Assembly (NCBI GenBank): GCA_021771185.1
Contig: JAETPN010000012.1
Coordinates: 1-39,897, forward strand
Reading direction: 5' to 3'
Source of the DNA: Bacillota bacterium
GTDB taxonomy: Bacteria; Bacillota_I; Bacilli_A; RF39; UBA660
DNA length: 39,897 nt
Shown in pieces: positions 8,324 through 17,231 of this stretch. Below the pieces are notes generated by a model. The model was not told the origin of the DNA. It saw only the letters and a program-made list of their open reading frames with translations, and did not search any database. Positions within the stretch are counted from its first letter, which is position 1; each line of letters opens with the position of its first letter. The translations under genes and the position numbers were made by a program.

Positions 8324-10477
8324 CTAAGCAATAGGTTCTAACATAACAGAACCATCCTCTGTGACTACTTTAAATAAACTATATTTATTTAAAGATTTAT
8401 CAGATTTTTTCTTCACCATAAAATCAATTTCATCAAAAAATTCATATGTAGAAGAATATAATAACACATAATTAAAATGATTTTCTCCCAATAAGGTCCT
8501 AAAATGATTTGCATCTAAGGCCCAATCTTTTATTTCTTCACGATTACTACTTGTTTGTATCTTCCAATTAATAGATCCATTAACATTTGTATATCGTGGA
8601 AATAAATAATAGAGAGAATAACACATTGGTTGATATCCTTCCTTGTCCTGCTGATCAATGACATATATACGAGAATTTTCTTCTGTATATTTCAAAGCAA
8701 TTTCAAATTTTTGTTGACGTTCTTCTATTTCTTGTTTTTGTGCTAAACGACTCCCCATATCAGCAAAAAAGGAAAAGGATTGAGTCATAGGAACTCCTAT
8801 AAAAATAACTAAAGTTACTAATGCAAAAGCAATATAAGGCACCTTCTTTGTCTGATATAATTTAACACCTAATAACCAAAATAAGAAAGCTAAAAAACCA
8901 ACATTAAAATTATTTAAATAACGACTAAAAGACACTAAATCTAAAGCATCTGATGTATTCATCATAACTACCATAGATAACGTTGTTAAGAAATAAAAGC
9001 AAAGGATTCCACAAAAGAAAGGCAACGTTTTAAGCATGGCTTTTTGAAATTTACCCTCTTTTATCCAATAATAACCATAAATAGCAAGTAAAGTTAATAA
9101 TAAATAATTAAAACTAGATATATTTGCCACGTTTAATAAAGTGGTATCCATAAATTTAAAAACATGAAGACAAAATTGTAATAAATAATAAATATTTATT
9201 TCTGAAATAAAAGTCCCGCTTAATGTACTTGGTGTAATTTCTGGGGATGAAAAGCGTTCTACTACAAAGAAAGTACCACTAATTTTCACCCACATAACAT
9301 ACATAAATAAGGGGATAAGAGCATAGATCCAATAGCGTTTGATCACAGCCCATATATTTTTCCAAATCGTTTTCTTTTTCCAATGGTAATCTTCCACACA
9401 ATGGATCATACCGTCAATCACTAACAACGTTGTTGCTAAAACAAATCCTTGCGGCTTAATCAAGGTAATAATCACTGCAATAAGTAATAGCATCAATCGA
9501 TGAACAAAATTGTTTTCTTTTTTTACAATTGCATAAGAATAAATCAAACCAAAAGTGAAAACGGCAGAAGACGGATAATCGGCATATAATGTATCATATC
9601 CAAAAACACCACCAAATAATGCAGGTAAACAAAATAATAAAACTAATAAAAGGGGAATAGTTTTTTTATCCTTAACAAAACTAAAGATACTCATCATATA
9701 TATATATATGAAAATAGTATGTGTCATATATAAATTAGGTTCACTAAAACCTGTAAAAATATGTGAAATATAATACCATAAAGCCATGATTGGTGGGTAG
9801 GAAAAACCATCCAAAGAATCATTTATTATAATCTTTTTCGCATTTAAACCCCACATATTATATTCATCCCAAGTATGAACATAACGCCCAAATCCAGAAC
9901 AAATACTAATAAAAAATAGCATAGCAAATAACAAAAATTCAAGATTTAAAAAATCATTCAAATCTTCGATAATATTTTTCTTTTTCGTCAAATAATAAAA
10001 ACCAAGCCATCCCAAACTCAAAAGTGCTAAGAAACCTAAAATCCATGGTGTTAGGATTAACAAATCACATATTCCAATAATATAGAAAAGTAACAATAAA
10101 AAAGTCACTGTAATTCCTAAGGATAAAGACAAACTATACTTTATTTTAATATGACATACAAAGGTAAGCAACATTAAAAAATAGAAAAAAGCAAGATAAC
10201 CCCCAATTGTAATAGAAGAAGCCATGGGATGGATCATCACAAAGAGTAAAATAGAAATTGCAATAAGCCATTTTATTTTTTTAGATAAACTCCCTACCTG
10301 TCGTTCTATAAAAAACATAGATAAAATGGCTAAGGCAATCCATAAAATATCAAGTTGAAATAGTGAGCTCCATTCAAATTGCTGCAATGGCCATAATTCT
10401 TTTATATTATAAAGAAAAAAAGAAAGGAGAAAAAAGAGGAAATATTTTGTCGTATTTTTTATATCATTTTTTTTCAT
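8324..10477 (-). CDS. Large multi-spanning membrane protein, GT-C glycosyltransferase-like
   Basis: 717 residues. About a dozen hydrophobic helices fill residues 10-570, followed by a soluble domain of about 150 residues that would lie outside the cell. The motif HTWDEYNMWGLNAK, after the helices around residue 190, resembles the acidic first external loop of GT-C enzymes. Further on, FGYDTLYADYPSS is another motif seen in this type of protein. It could use a polyprenyl-phosphate sugar made by the DPM1-like GT2 to decorate the exported polymer. Alternatives are a polymerase or an unknown membrane enzyme. Family assignment is by topology and motif only. Confidence 0.6.
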   Translation of the reverse strand: MKKNDIKNTTKYFLFFLLSFFLYNIKELWPLQQFEWSSLFQLDILWIALAILSMFFIERQVGSLSKKIKWLIAISILLFVMIHPMASSITIGGYLAFFYFLMLLTFVCHIKIKYSLSLSLGITVTFLLLLFYIIGICDLLILTPWILGFLALLSLGWLGFYYLTKKKNIIEDLNDFLNLEFLLFAMLFFISICSGFGRYVHTWDEYNMWGLNAKKIIINDSLDGFSYPPIMALWYYISHIFTGFSEPNLYMTHTIFIYIYMMSIFSFVKDKKTIPLLLVLLFCLPALFGGVFGYDTLYADYPSSAVFTFGLIYSYAIVKKENNFVHRLMLLLIAVIITLIKPQGFVLATTLLVIDGMIHCVEDYHWKKKTIWKNIWAVIKRYWIYALIPLFMYVMWVKISGTFFVVERFSSPEITPSTLSGTFISEINIYYLLQFCLHVFKFMDTTLLNVANISSFNYLLLTLLAIYGYYWIKEGKFQKAMLKTLPFFCGILCFYFLTTLSMVVMMNTSDALDLVSFSRYLNNFNVGFLAFLFWLLGVKLYQTKKVPYIAFALVTLVIFIGVPMTQSFSFFADMGSRLAQKQEIEERQQKFEIALKYTEENSRIYVIDQQDKEGYQPMCYSLYYLFPRYTNVNGSINWKIQTSSNREEIKDWALDANHFRTLLGENHFNYVLLYSSTYEFFDEIDFMVKKKSDKSLNKYSLFKVVTEDGSVMLEPIA

Positions 10478-10487
10478 AAAAACACTC

Positions 10488-12191
10488 CTACTCTACTGGT
10501 TTTATTTTGCGATACATTTGTTTTAACTTTTTATACCAAGATTTAGGTAGTAAATGACCTAAAATCCAACGAATACTATTAAAGATACCTCTTTTTATTC
10601 GGAAACCTAATGGTTCTTCATGTTTTGGCAAATGATTGAAATAATATTTCATGACATCAAACTTATAAGAACGCATTCCAACACGTACATCCCACCATGT
10701 TGCATCATAATGATGTACCATCACATTTTCACCATTAAAAACATCTACTAATAAAACATCTGGTGAGTATAATTTAATACCCATCCCAATTTTTCTAGTA
10801 TGATAGCGATTCTTTTTAAGATGTAATTCTTTTTTCATCACTTTTGTTAGACGAACCACAATTGTCGTATCCATATCATAGCTACCATCTTCTCGAATGA
10901 AATGGGCAGTAGCATAACTATCTAACCACTCTTTAATAAATGGATGATTTGGAACACAACCAAAAACACAAGCATTTACACTATTTTTTTCGATTGGAAA
11001 GAAGACTTCATCTAATAATAATTTATCAATTGGTTTGGTAAACTCTATATCTGTATCAACATAGATTCCACCTTCTTCATATAATTTTTCAATTCGGAAA
11101 TAATCGGCAACGAATGCCCATTTTTTCGCTGCATATGCTTCTTTAATATATTCATTTGCATTCATATCACAGTTTGTTTCATTCCATTCAATAATTTCAT
11201 AATCTGGTGCATATTTTTTCCATGATTCAATACATTTTAAGGTTAAATCATTAAGGGGATTCCCTCCAAACCAAAAATAATGAATTTTCTTAGGAATTAA
11301 TTTCTTTTCGTATAAATTTTCCCATGCCCCACTTGCTATTTTCGCTTGTATATAGGCATTTTTTTCTAACATTGGATGATCTTGTAAAAAATCTAAATAC
11401 TCTTGTGCATATTCAGGGCGAAAATGCATAAATTCATGAATTGTATGATAAATCGCATATTCTATTTCTGACAAAAATTCTTTATTGCATAATTCTAACG
11501 ATCTTTCACAAGCTGTCAATACTCCTAAAATTTTAGGATTCTTTGATTCATGCGAAATAGATCCTTCCCTTTGACGGTAATAATATAAATCTTTATGAAT
11601 ATGTGCTATATTTTCTGCATAAGAAAGTAAAATCGGAGTTGTTGCAATATCTTCATACCAAATATTTGGTTCAGGATACACTACATGTTCAAATAAGCGG
11701 TAATCATAAAGTCGAGCCCAGGCAAAACTTGGATTTGTTGAGTATAGTAAAAAAGTTTTCTTTTCCTGATTTGGACCATCAAAGTTTCCACGATGATAGC
11801 CTTCTTTAGCTCCGTCATAAATTTCAATCGCGTCAAAACTTACAATATCATAACCTTCTTTAGCCTTTTTGTATGGTTCTTCTACAAAATTAGGTGTTAC
11901 CCAATCGTCACTATCAACAAACATTAAATATTGTCCTGTAGCTTTTTTTATTCCATAATTTCTAGCATCACATAACCCACCATTTTTTTTATGAAATGCT
12001 TTCACTTTCTTTTTATATTTTTTTGCAAGTTCGTCACACATTTTTGGCGTATTGTCTTTGGATCCGTCATCAATTAATAGAATTTCGTAATTGTCTACTG
12101 TTTGATGAACCAAAGATTCTACACATTTTTCTAAATACGTTTCTACATTATAACAAGGAACGATGATAGAAACACCATCAAATCTTTTCAT
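10488..12191 (-). CDS. Bifunctional GT2-GT32 glycosyltransferase fusion
   Basis: 567 residues with two transferase domains. Residues 5 to about 215 are a GT2 domain (VSIIVPCYNVETYLEKC, LLIDDGSKDNT, FVDSDDWV). After a helical linker, residues of about 300-480 form a GT32 domain: KKIHYFWFGGNPLNDL, WAFVADYFRIEKLYEEGG and the DxD motif in YVDTDIEF. Each domain looks complete, so one protein may add two successive sugars. GT32 enzymes typically use UDP-galactose or GDP-mannose; the donors here are unknown. The ribosome binding site is weak (AAAGTAG). Confidence 0.87.
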   Translation of the reverse strand: MKRFDGVSIIVPCYNVETYLEKCVESLVHQTVDNYEILLIDDGSKDNTPKMCDELAKKYKKKVKAFHKKNGGLCDARNYGIKKATGQYLMFVDSDDWVTPNFVEEPYKKAKEGYDIVSFDAIEIYDGAKEGYHRGNFDGPNQEKKTFLLYSTNPSFAWARLYDYRLFEHVVYPEPNIWYEDIATTPILLSYAENIAHIHKDLYYYRQREGSISHESKNPKILGVLTACERSLELCNKEFLSEIEYAIYHTIHEFMHFRPEYAQEYLDFLQDHPMLEKNAYIQAKIASGAWENLYEKKLIPKKIHYFWFGGNPLNDLTLKCIESWKKYAPDYEIIEWNETNCDMNANEYIKEAYAAKKWAFVADYFRIEKLYEEGGIYVDTDIEFTKPIDKLLLDEVFFPIEKNSVNACVFGCVPNHPFIKEWLDSYATAHFIREDGSYDMDTTIVVRLTKVMKKELHLKKNRYHTRKIGMGIKLYSPDVLLVDVFNGENVMVHHYDATWWDVRVGMRSYKFDVMKYYFNHLPKHEEPLGFRIKRGIFNSIRWILGHLLPKSWYKKLKQMYRKIKPVE

Positions 12192-12216
12192 AATTCACAC
12201 TACTTTCTATTTCATA

Positions 12217-12990
12217 TTATAATTCTTCAACAAAATTCTTTTGAAGCTTTCTAAATAACCATAATCCAAAAATCATAATTACTACAGAAACGGTAGCAAC
12301 AAGACCTAAATGCGTAAGATTTGGGATTCTTTGATAAAATAAAACATCGCGGTATGCATCAATAATTGATGTCATTGGATTTAAATACAAAATTGTTTGA
12401 AATTTTGCAGGTAACATATCTAAGGTATATACAATTGGTGTCCCGTAAAATAACGCCATAACAACTACATTAACAATATGCTCTACATCACGAGCATACA
12501 CAGTAATTGCTGATAAAATAAACGCAATACCAAACATTAATAAAGTTTGTACAATTAAAACTAATGGAAATAATAAAATGGTCCAACTAATTCCCACTCC
12601 AGAAAAGAGTAAGAACACAATAATAATGATAAAAGTAATTAAAAAATTTACAACATTACTAAGAACAATTGAAATAGGTAAAATTTCTCTTGGAAAGTAA
12701 ACTTTCTTTAAGATATTTCCTGCCGAAATCACGGCAAATGAACTATTTGCAACAGTTTGTGTAAAAAAGTTCCATGGCATTAAAGCTGTCATTAAGAACA
12801 TCGTATAATTTGGAATTTGTACACGCATAATATATGGAAAAACTAAGGAATAAACCATTAACATTAATAAGGGATTTAAGAAAGACCAAAGAATTCCTAG
12901 CCATGCTCCCTTATATTTTCCGCGAATTTCTTTTTGTACATTTGTTTTTAGTAATTCACGGTATTGATATAAATCTTTAAATAATTTCAT
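12217..12990 (-). CDS. ABC-2 type polysaccharide/teichoic acid exporter permease (Wzm/TagG-like)
   Basis: 257 residues with about six membrane helices. Its N-terminus NVQKEIRGKYKGAWLGILWSFLNPLLM is the amphipathic start conserved in Wzm/TagG permeases. It pairs with the ATPase gene four bases away to export a completed undecaprenyl-linked polymer. AGGTG precedes the ATG at 12990. Length is normal for the family. Confidence 0.9.
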   Translation of the reverse strand: MKLFKDLYQYRELLKTNVQKEIRGKYKGAWLGILWSFLNPLLMLMVYSLVFPYIMRVQIPNYTMFLMTALMPWNFFTQTVANSSFAVISAGNILKKVYFPREILPISIVLSNVVNFLITFIIIIVFLLFSGVGISWTILLFPLVLIVQTLLMFGIAFILSAITVYARDVEHIVNVVVMALFYGTPIVYTLDMLPAKFQTILYLNPMTSIIDAYRDVLFYQRIPNLTHLGLVATVSVVIMIFGLWLFRKLQKNFVEEL

Positions 12991-12994
12991 ATAA

Positions 12995-13738
12995 TCACCT
13001 ACAAGCCTCTAAATATTTATCTGTTACTTCTTTTGTTTTTCCAATCATACGAATTTTTCCATCTTGTAACCATACAGCCTCATCACAAAATTCATTAACT
13101 GTTGGCATAGAGTGAGACACAAACACTAAGGTCTTTCCTTCTTTTTTTAATTCTTTCATCTTCGCATGACATTTTTCCTGAAAATGTTGATCTCCAACAG
13201 CTAAAATTTCATCAATTAATAAAATGTCAGCATCTACATTAATCGCTACAGAAAACGCAAGACGCATGTACATTCCTGAAGAATATGTGCGGATTGGATT
13301 ATCAATAAATTGTTCTAATTCAGCAAATTCAATAATATCATCGACACGTTTATCAATTTCTTTTTTTGTCATACCAAAAATAGATGCATTAAAATAAATG
13401 TTTTCACGGCCAGAAAAATCCGGATGAAATCCCGCACCTAACTCAAGCAAAGAAGCCAATTTACCATTTACAGTAATTTCCCCTTTATTAGGATAAATAA
13501 TCTTAGTCATTAATTTTAGTAAAGTAGACTTCCCACTTCCATTGGTACCAATTAACGCAACCATTTTTCCTTTTTCAATTTCTAAATTAATTCCTTTTAA
13601 TATATGTAGAACATCGTTATCATTACGGTTCCAAAATAATAATTTTTCTTTTAGTGTATTTGCCTTATCATAAAATAGTTTAAAATCTTTATAAACATCT
13701 TTTACAACAATCGCAAGTTCTTTCTCTTTTGTTTTCAT
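12995..13738 (-). CDS. ABC transporter ATPase for polysaccharide export (Wzt/TagH-like, short form)
   Basis: 247 residues. Walker A GTNGSGKST lies near residue 63, the Q-loop region follows ASLLELGAGFHPDFSGRENI, the signature is YSSGMYMRLA and Walker B is ILLIDEILAVGD, all as in Wzt/TagH ATPases. There is no C-terminal carbohydrate-binding extension. Chain-terminus recognition as in long Wzt proteins is therefore not expected, and the protein should act on many chains. A promoter with operator-like palindromes lies directly upstream. Confidence 0.92.
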   Translation of the reverse strand: MKTKEKELAIVVKDVYKDFKLFYDKANTLKEKLLFWNRNDNDVLHILKGINLEIEKGKMVALIGTNGSGKSTLLKLMTKIIYPNKGEITVNGKLASLLELGAGFHPDFSGRENIYFNASIFGMTKKEIDKRVDDIIEFAELEQFIDNPIRTYSSGMYMRLAFSVAINVDADILLIDEILAVGDQHFQEKCHAKMKELKKEGKTLVFVSHSMPTVNEFCDEAVWLQDGKIRMIGKTKEVTDKYLEACR

Positions 13739-13757
13739 ATTTCACCTTCCGTACGTA

Positions 13758-13786
13758 ATTATATCAAAAATACTAGTATTATGCAA
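13758..13786 (-). promoter_or_regulatory. Promoter of the ABC exporter operon
   Basis: On the minus strand the boxes are TTGCAT (13781-13786) and TATAAT (13758-13763) with a 17-bp spacer. A perfect palindrome occupies most of the spacer, so binding there would block RNA polymerase. Confidence 0.68.
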
Positions 13787-13804
13787 TTGAACTTTACATG
13801 TAAA
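13769..13804. promoter_or_regulatory. Pair of operator-like palindromes at the exporter promoter
   Basis: Two perfect 12-bp palindromes sit around the -35 box: AATACTAGTATT at 13769-13780 and TTTACATGTAAA at 13793-13804. Both fit WWTACWWGTAWW, and their centres are 24 bp apart, a little over two helical turns. The arrangement is what a dimeric repressor or activator would use. No regulator gene is nearby, so the protein is unknown. Confidence 0.45.
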
Positions 13805-13838
13805 CTACAGTCTCTTTGATTTTAAGATCCTCTTTACT

Positions 13839-14729
13839 TTACTTTATTTTATATTTCGTTTTCACCTTACCAGGAAGATATAATAAAGTAAAAAGACAAC
13901 GATCCTCTATTTTTGATAAAAAAGATAAAGAATCTTGAAATTTTTTCTTAGTAAGTACACTAAATAAAATATAGTGTTTTATCATATACATTCTTTTCTT
14001 AAAAAGAATTTTTTTATTTGGATAATTTAATAATTCTTTGAAATACTCATAATAACCATAAGGATATTTTTTAAACACTTCTAAGATGCGATTGGTATAC
14101 CCATCTTCCATGTAATCACAGTACATAATAATATCATTTTTAATAAGCAACCCCTGATACTTTGAATCCATTTTATAATAAAGTCTAGCTTCTGTAATAA
14201 ATTTTTCATCACGTTCCAATTCATAAACCAATTCTTTACGGATAGAAGTTTTAAAAGTTAAAGCCATATCATAACTATATCCATATTTATAATGCATATC
14301 ATATAATTTAATGATTTGATTTTCTAAGCTTTCGCCTTTTTCTACGTTCATCTTCCCTAGTTGCTTATAATAAAGAATTCCATAAGCTCCTTCATCAAGG
14401 GTTTCATAGTCCTTAGAAATTTTTGCTAGAGCATGATCATCAAAAACATCATCACTATCCATTTCAATCCAAATAGCACCAGATACTTTATCATTTAAAT
14501 GATTAATCGCAGCCATCTTTCCTTGGTTTTTTTGTCTATAATAATGAATCTCTATCTTCTTTTCTTTTTTCCATTTTTTGATTAATTGTTCTGTATCATC
14601 TGTAGATCCATCATCCATAATTAACCATTCAAAATCATGAAACACCTTTTTATTGTTTAACAAACTTTGATATAAATTCGGCAGTAAATGTGCTCGATTA
14701 TACGTGGCTGTTAAAATTGATATTTTCAT
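13839..14729 (-). CDS. GT2 family glycosyltransferase
   Basis: 296 residues from ATG 14729. An in-frame GTG at 14738 exists, but AGGTG is five bases before the ATG and does not suit the GTG. Motifs: ILTATYNRAHLL at the N-terminus, IMDDGSTDDT and EMDSDDVFDDHA. The later CDYMEDGYT matches CEYLEDGLS in the GT2 at 714, so the two are probably paralogues. One base separates it from the upstream GT4 stop. The substrate is not known. No clear terminator follows, so transcripts may run into the exporter genes. Confidence 0.87.
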   Translation of the reverse strand: MKISILTATYNRAHLLPNLYQSLLNNKKVFHDFEWLIMDDGSTDDTEQLIKKWKKEKKIEIHYYRQKNQGKMAAINHLNDKVSGAIWIEMDSDDVFDDHALAKISKDYETLDEGAYGILYYKQLGKMNVEKGESLENQIIKLYDMHYKYGYSYDMALTFKTSIRKELVYELERDEKFITEARLYYKMDSKYQGLLIKNDIIMYCDYMEDGYTNRILEVFKKYPYGYYEYFKELLNYPNKKILFKKRMYMIKHYILFSVLTKKKFQDSLSFLSKIEDRCLFTLLYLPGKVKTKYKIK

Positions 14730-14730
14730 T

Positions 14731-15831
14731 TCATTCACCTAACACTTCTTTAATATCTTTTAAAATTTCTTTATTAGAAAACGCTTTTTTTCTTCCTTTG
14801 GTTTTAGGATTTTCAATAAATTCTTTCATTCCTTCATAAATACCACCCTTATCATTGGTTACAATGAGTCCATGATTATAATTGATAAGAACCTCACGTG
14901 CGGCAGTATCAGTAATTAAGATACGTTTATTTAATACTTTCGCTTCTAATAAAACCATTGGATATCCCTCGTAATAAGAAGCAAGCAAAAAGAAGTCTGC
15001 CTTTTTAATATATGGATAAGGATTTGTTTTTTTACCTAACAGAATAAAGGTATCTTCTACATGTTTTTCTTTAATCATTTGTGAAACATTTTCATGGAGC
15101 GGTCCATCTCCTACAATGTAAATACGATGTTTTAATCCATCATTTATTAATTTTTCATGAACTTTAACCAAACGTTCCACAGCTTTTTGTTCTGTCAACC
15201 TAGATACTTGAACAAAAGAAGGAAGATCATCTTTTATTTCCCTAGCCGTTCCTTTTTCTGCTTTTTTTAACACAACACTTTCATCGATATAATTATATAT
15301 TACTCTTTTTTTCTTCTGATTTTCTGGATAACATGATTTAAACTTATCCAAATTATCTTGTGATACAAAAATTAACTCATCATATTTTTCGTACATTTTT
15401 TTATTTAATTTAGCTTTTCGTTTTGCCTTAAATCCGGCCCCAAAAACTGCATGAATATCATTATGAATCCAAACTACTTTTTTTGTATTTTTAAATTCAG
15501 AAAATAACCAGGTCATAGGTCCTTCTAAAAATGCAACAACAGTATCATATTCTTGTGTTAACTTTTCCTTGATTATTTTTTTACGAAAAAAACTAGACTG
15601 TAATTTTAAAGAAATCATGAGCCTATTACTTTTCGTTAAACTTTCACGTTTCCCTGGATATAGCGAAATATGATGAACTTTTTTATTTAATTCTCGTTCA
15701 AACTCCCCTTCTCCATATAATGTAAAAATCGTAATATCATAAGTATCACAAAGAGAATTGGCGATATCTACTAATACACGTTCCGCTCCACCTAAAGTTA
15801 AACCTGTAATTCCAAAAAGAATTTTTTTCAT
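14731..15831 (-). CDS. GT4 family glycosyltransferase
   Basis: 366 residues. It opens with LFGITGLTLGGAERVLVDIAN, has FVQVSRLTEQKAVERLV at the domain border and LLASYYEGYPMVLLEAKVLN in the donor domain, all characteristic of GT4. It is probably a retaining transferase of the polysaccharide pathway. It sits between a polymerase/ligase-like gene and a GT2 gene with almost no spacing, so it belongs to the same operon. Confidence 0.9.
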   Translation of the reverse strand: MKKILFGITGLTLGGAERVLVDIANSLCDTYDITIFTLYGEGEFERELNKKVHHISLYPGKRESLTKSNRLMISLKLQSSFFRKKIIKEKLTQEYDTVVAFLEGPMTWLFSEFKNTKKVVWIHNDIHAVFGAGFKAKRKAKLNKKMYEKYDELIFVSQDNLDKFKSCYPENQKKKRVIYNYIDESVVLKKAEKGTAREIKDDLPSFVQVSRLTEQKAVERLVKVHEKLINDGLKHRIYIVGDGPLHENVSQMIKEKHVEDTFILLGKKTNPYPYIKKADFFLLASYYEGYPMVLLEAKVLNKRILITDTAAREVLINYNHGLIVTNDKGGIYEGMKEFIENPKTKGRKKAFSNKEILKDIKEVLGE

Positions 15832-15832
15832 C

Positions 15833-17227
15833 TTATAAGACCTCTCTTTCTTTTAGCAACAAAACAAAAATACAAAGAACTACCAACATCGATGGCGCAT
15901 AAAAGTAAACATACCCTGTCAACAAAGACAATGCCATACTAAGTCCTGCTCCTGAAAGAAACAAGATATAATTGATGGTAATTGTTTTTATATTTTTGAC
16001 AAACATCATAAGCATATAAACTAATATACCTAAAAAAGGGCCAAAATAAAGTAATGTACCAAACAACCCAAAATTATAAAAGAACGCTGGAATTTCCATT
16101 TCTAAAGTAAGTTCTGGATAATTATTTAGATAACCATTTCCAAACAAAACTGTTTTTAGTGAACATTGTTCTTTGAATAAATAATGATGATAAATTAGTT
16201 GTTGAAGTCGTCGATTCGTATTTGGTATCTTTTTTTTCGTTGCGAATTGATATGTTTCTAGTAAAGCAAGCTTTTGTTCTTCACTCATCATAACACTAGG
16301 TTTTTCATTTTTAATTTCAACCACAAAGTTGGTTAAATCTCCAGTCAAATGAGATGTTTCGTTCGTTAATGGATCTTTGATTTCGCTTCCTAATTGGGAC
16401 ATATTCTGTCTACGTTTTAAAACATTACTTCCACCAAACATGGCAATACTTCCGATCAGTAAAAGTATCACACCAAGGAGCACAAGTTGCTTCACTTGAA
16501 AAGTTTTTCTTTGAACAAAATATATAAGCGCTCTTCCTAAGCCATAAAGGAATAAAACCAATACACTACCAAAGAAAGCTGTTCTAGTTCCAAACAAAAC
16601 AAGTAAATAATAAAATAAAGCAATCAGAAAAAAACATACATACCATTTTTTTATATATTTCAAAAAATAAGTAAAGGTTGCACAAAAACCTAAAATCAAA
16701 ATTGCTGATAAACCATTTCCTGAAGCATTCCATCCTTTATATCCTACCCCATCAATATAGGTTGTGCTAGAAGTACCTGTTACAATTGATAAATAAATAA
16801 GTCCTACATAGATCACAATCATCCATGTAAGATATTTTTGTATATCCTTTAACCCAGATGTTTTATAAAACCAAACAAGTTCATAAAATAAAGCAATCAT
16901 ATACGTGTAATTTATAATATACTGTGCTTCACTAAGAACACCACCCGCATTAAAATCTGTATGTAAATTTTTAAACACCAATAGATGAATACCACCATAA
17001 AGTAAATAAAGTACTCCACCACCAAGGATCCATGTTCTAGACTTTGGATCTTTTATAAATATATATAATAAAAGTATACCAGGAATTAAAGGTCTAAGAA
17101 TCGTTGATGGACTAACAGGACTATTTGGATAATATTTTCTAAAGATAAAACTTAAAGCATCAAAAAAAGGGGTAAGTAATAGAAACAAATAAATTAGATT
17201 TTCCATCTTCCAGTTTTTTTGTTTCAC
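15833..17227 (-). CDS. O-antigen polymerase/ligase-like membrane protein (Wzy/WaaL superfamily; GTG start)
   Basis: 464 residues with about ten membrane helices and one large hydrophilic loop (about residues 270-375) before the final helices, the usual layout of O-antigen polymerase/ligase proteins. FGTRTAFFGSVLV near residue 215 and GWNASGNGLSAIL near 165 resemble conserved stretches of that superfamily. It probably polymerises lipid-linked repeat units outside the membrane, together with the Wzx flippase, or ligates polymer to a carrier. The start is GTG 17227 with AGGTG five bases upstream. Confidence 0.75.
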   Translation of the reverse strand: MKQKNWKMENLIYLFLLLTPFFDALSFIFRKYYPNSPVSPSTILRPLIPGILLLYIFIKDPKSRTWILGGGVLYLLYGGIHLLVFKNLHTDFNAGGVLSEAQYIINYTYMIALFYELVWFYKTSGLKDIQKYLTWMIVIYVGLIYLSIVTGTSSTTYIDGVGYKGWNASGNGLSAILILGFCATFTYFLKYIKKWYVCFFLIALFYYLLVLFGTRTAFFGSVLVLFLYGLGRALIYFVQRKTFQVKQLVLLGVILLLIGSIAMFGGSNVLKRRQNMSQLGSEIKDPLTNETSHLTGDLTNFVVEIKNEKPSVMMSEEQKLALLETYQFATKKKIPNTNRRLQQLIYHHYLFKEQCSLKTVLFGNGYLNNYPELTLEMEIPAFFYNFGLFGTLLYFGPFLGILVYMLMMFVKNIKTITINYILFLSGAGLSMALSLLTGYVYFYAPSMLVVLCIFVLLLKEREVL

Positions 17228-17231
17228 TCTC

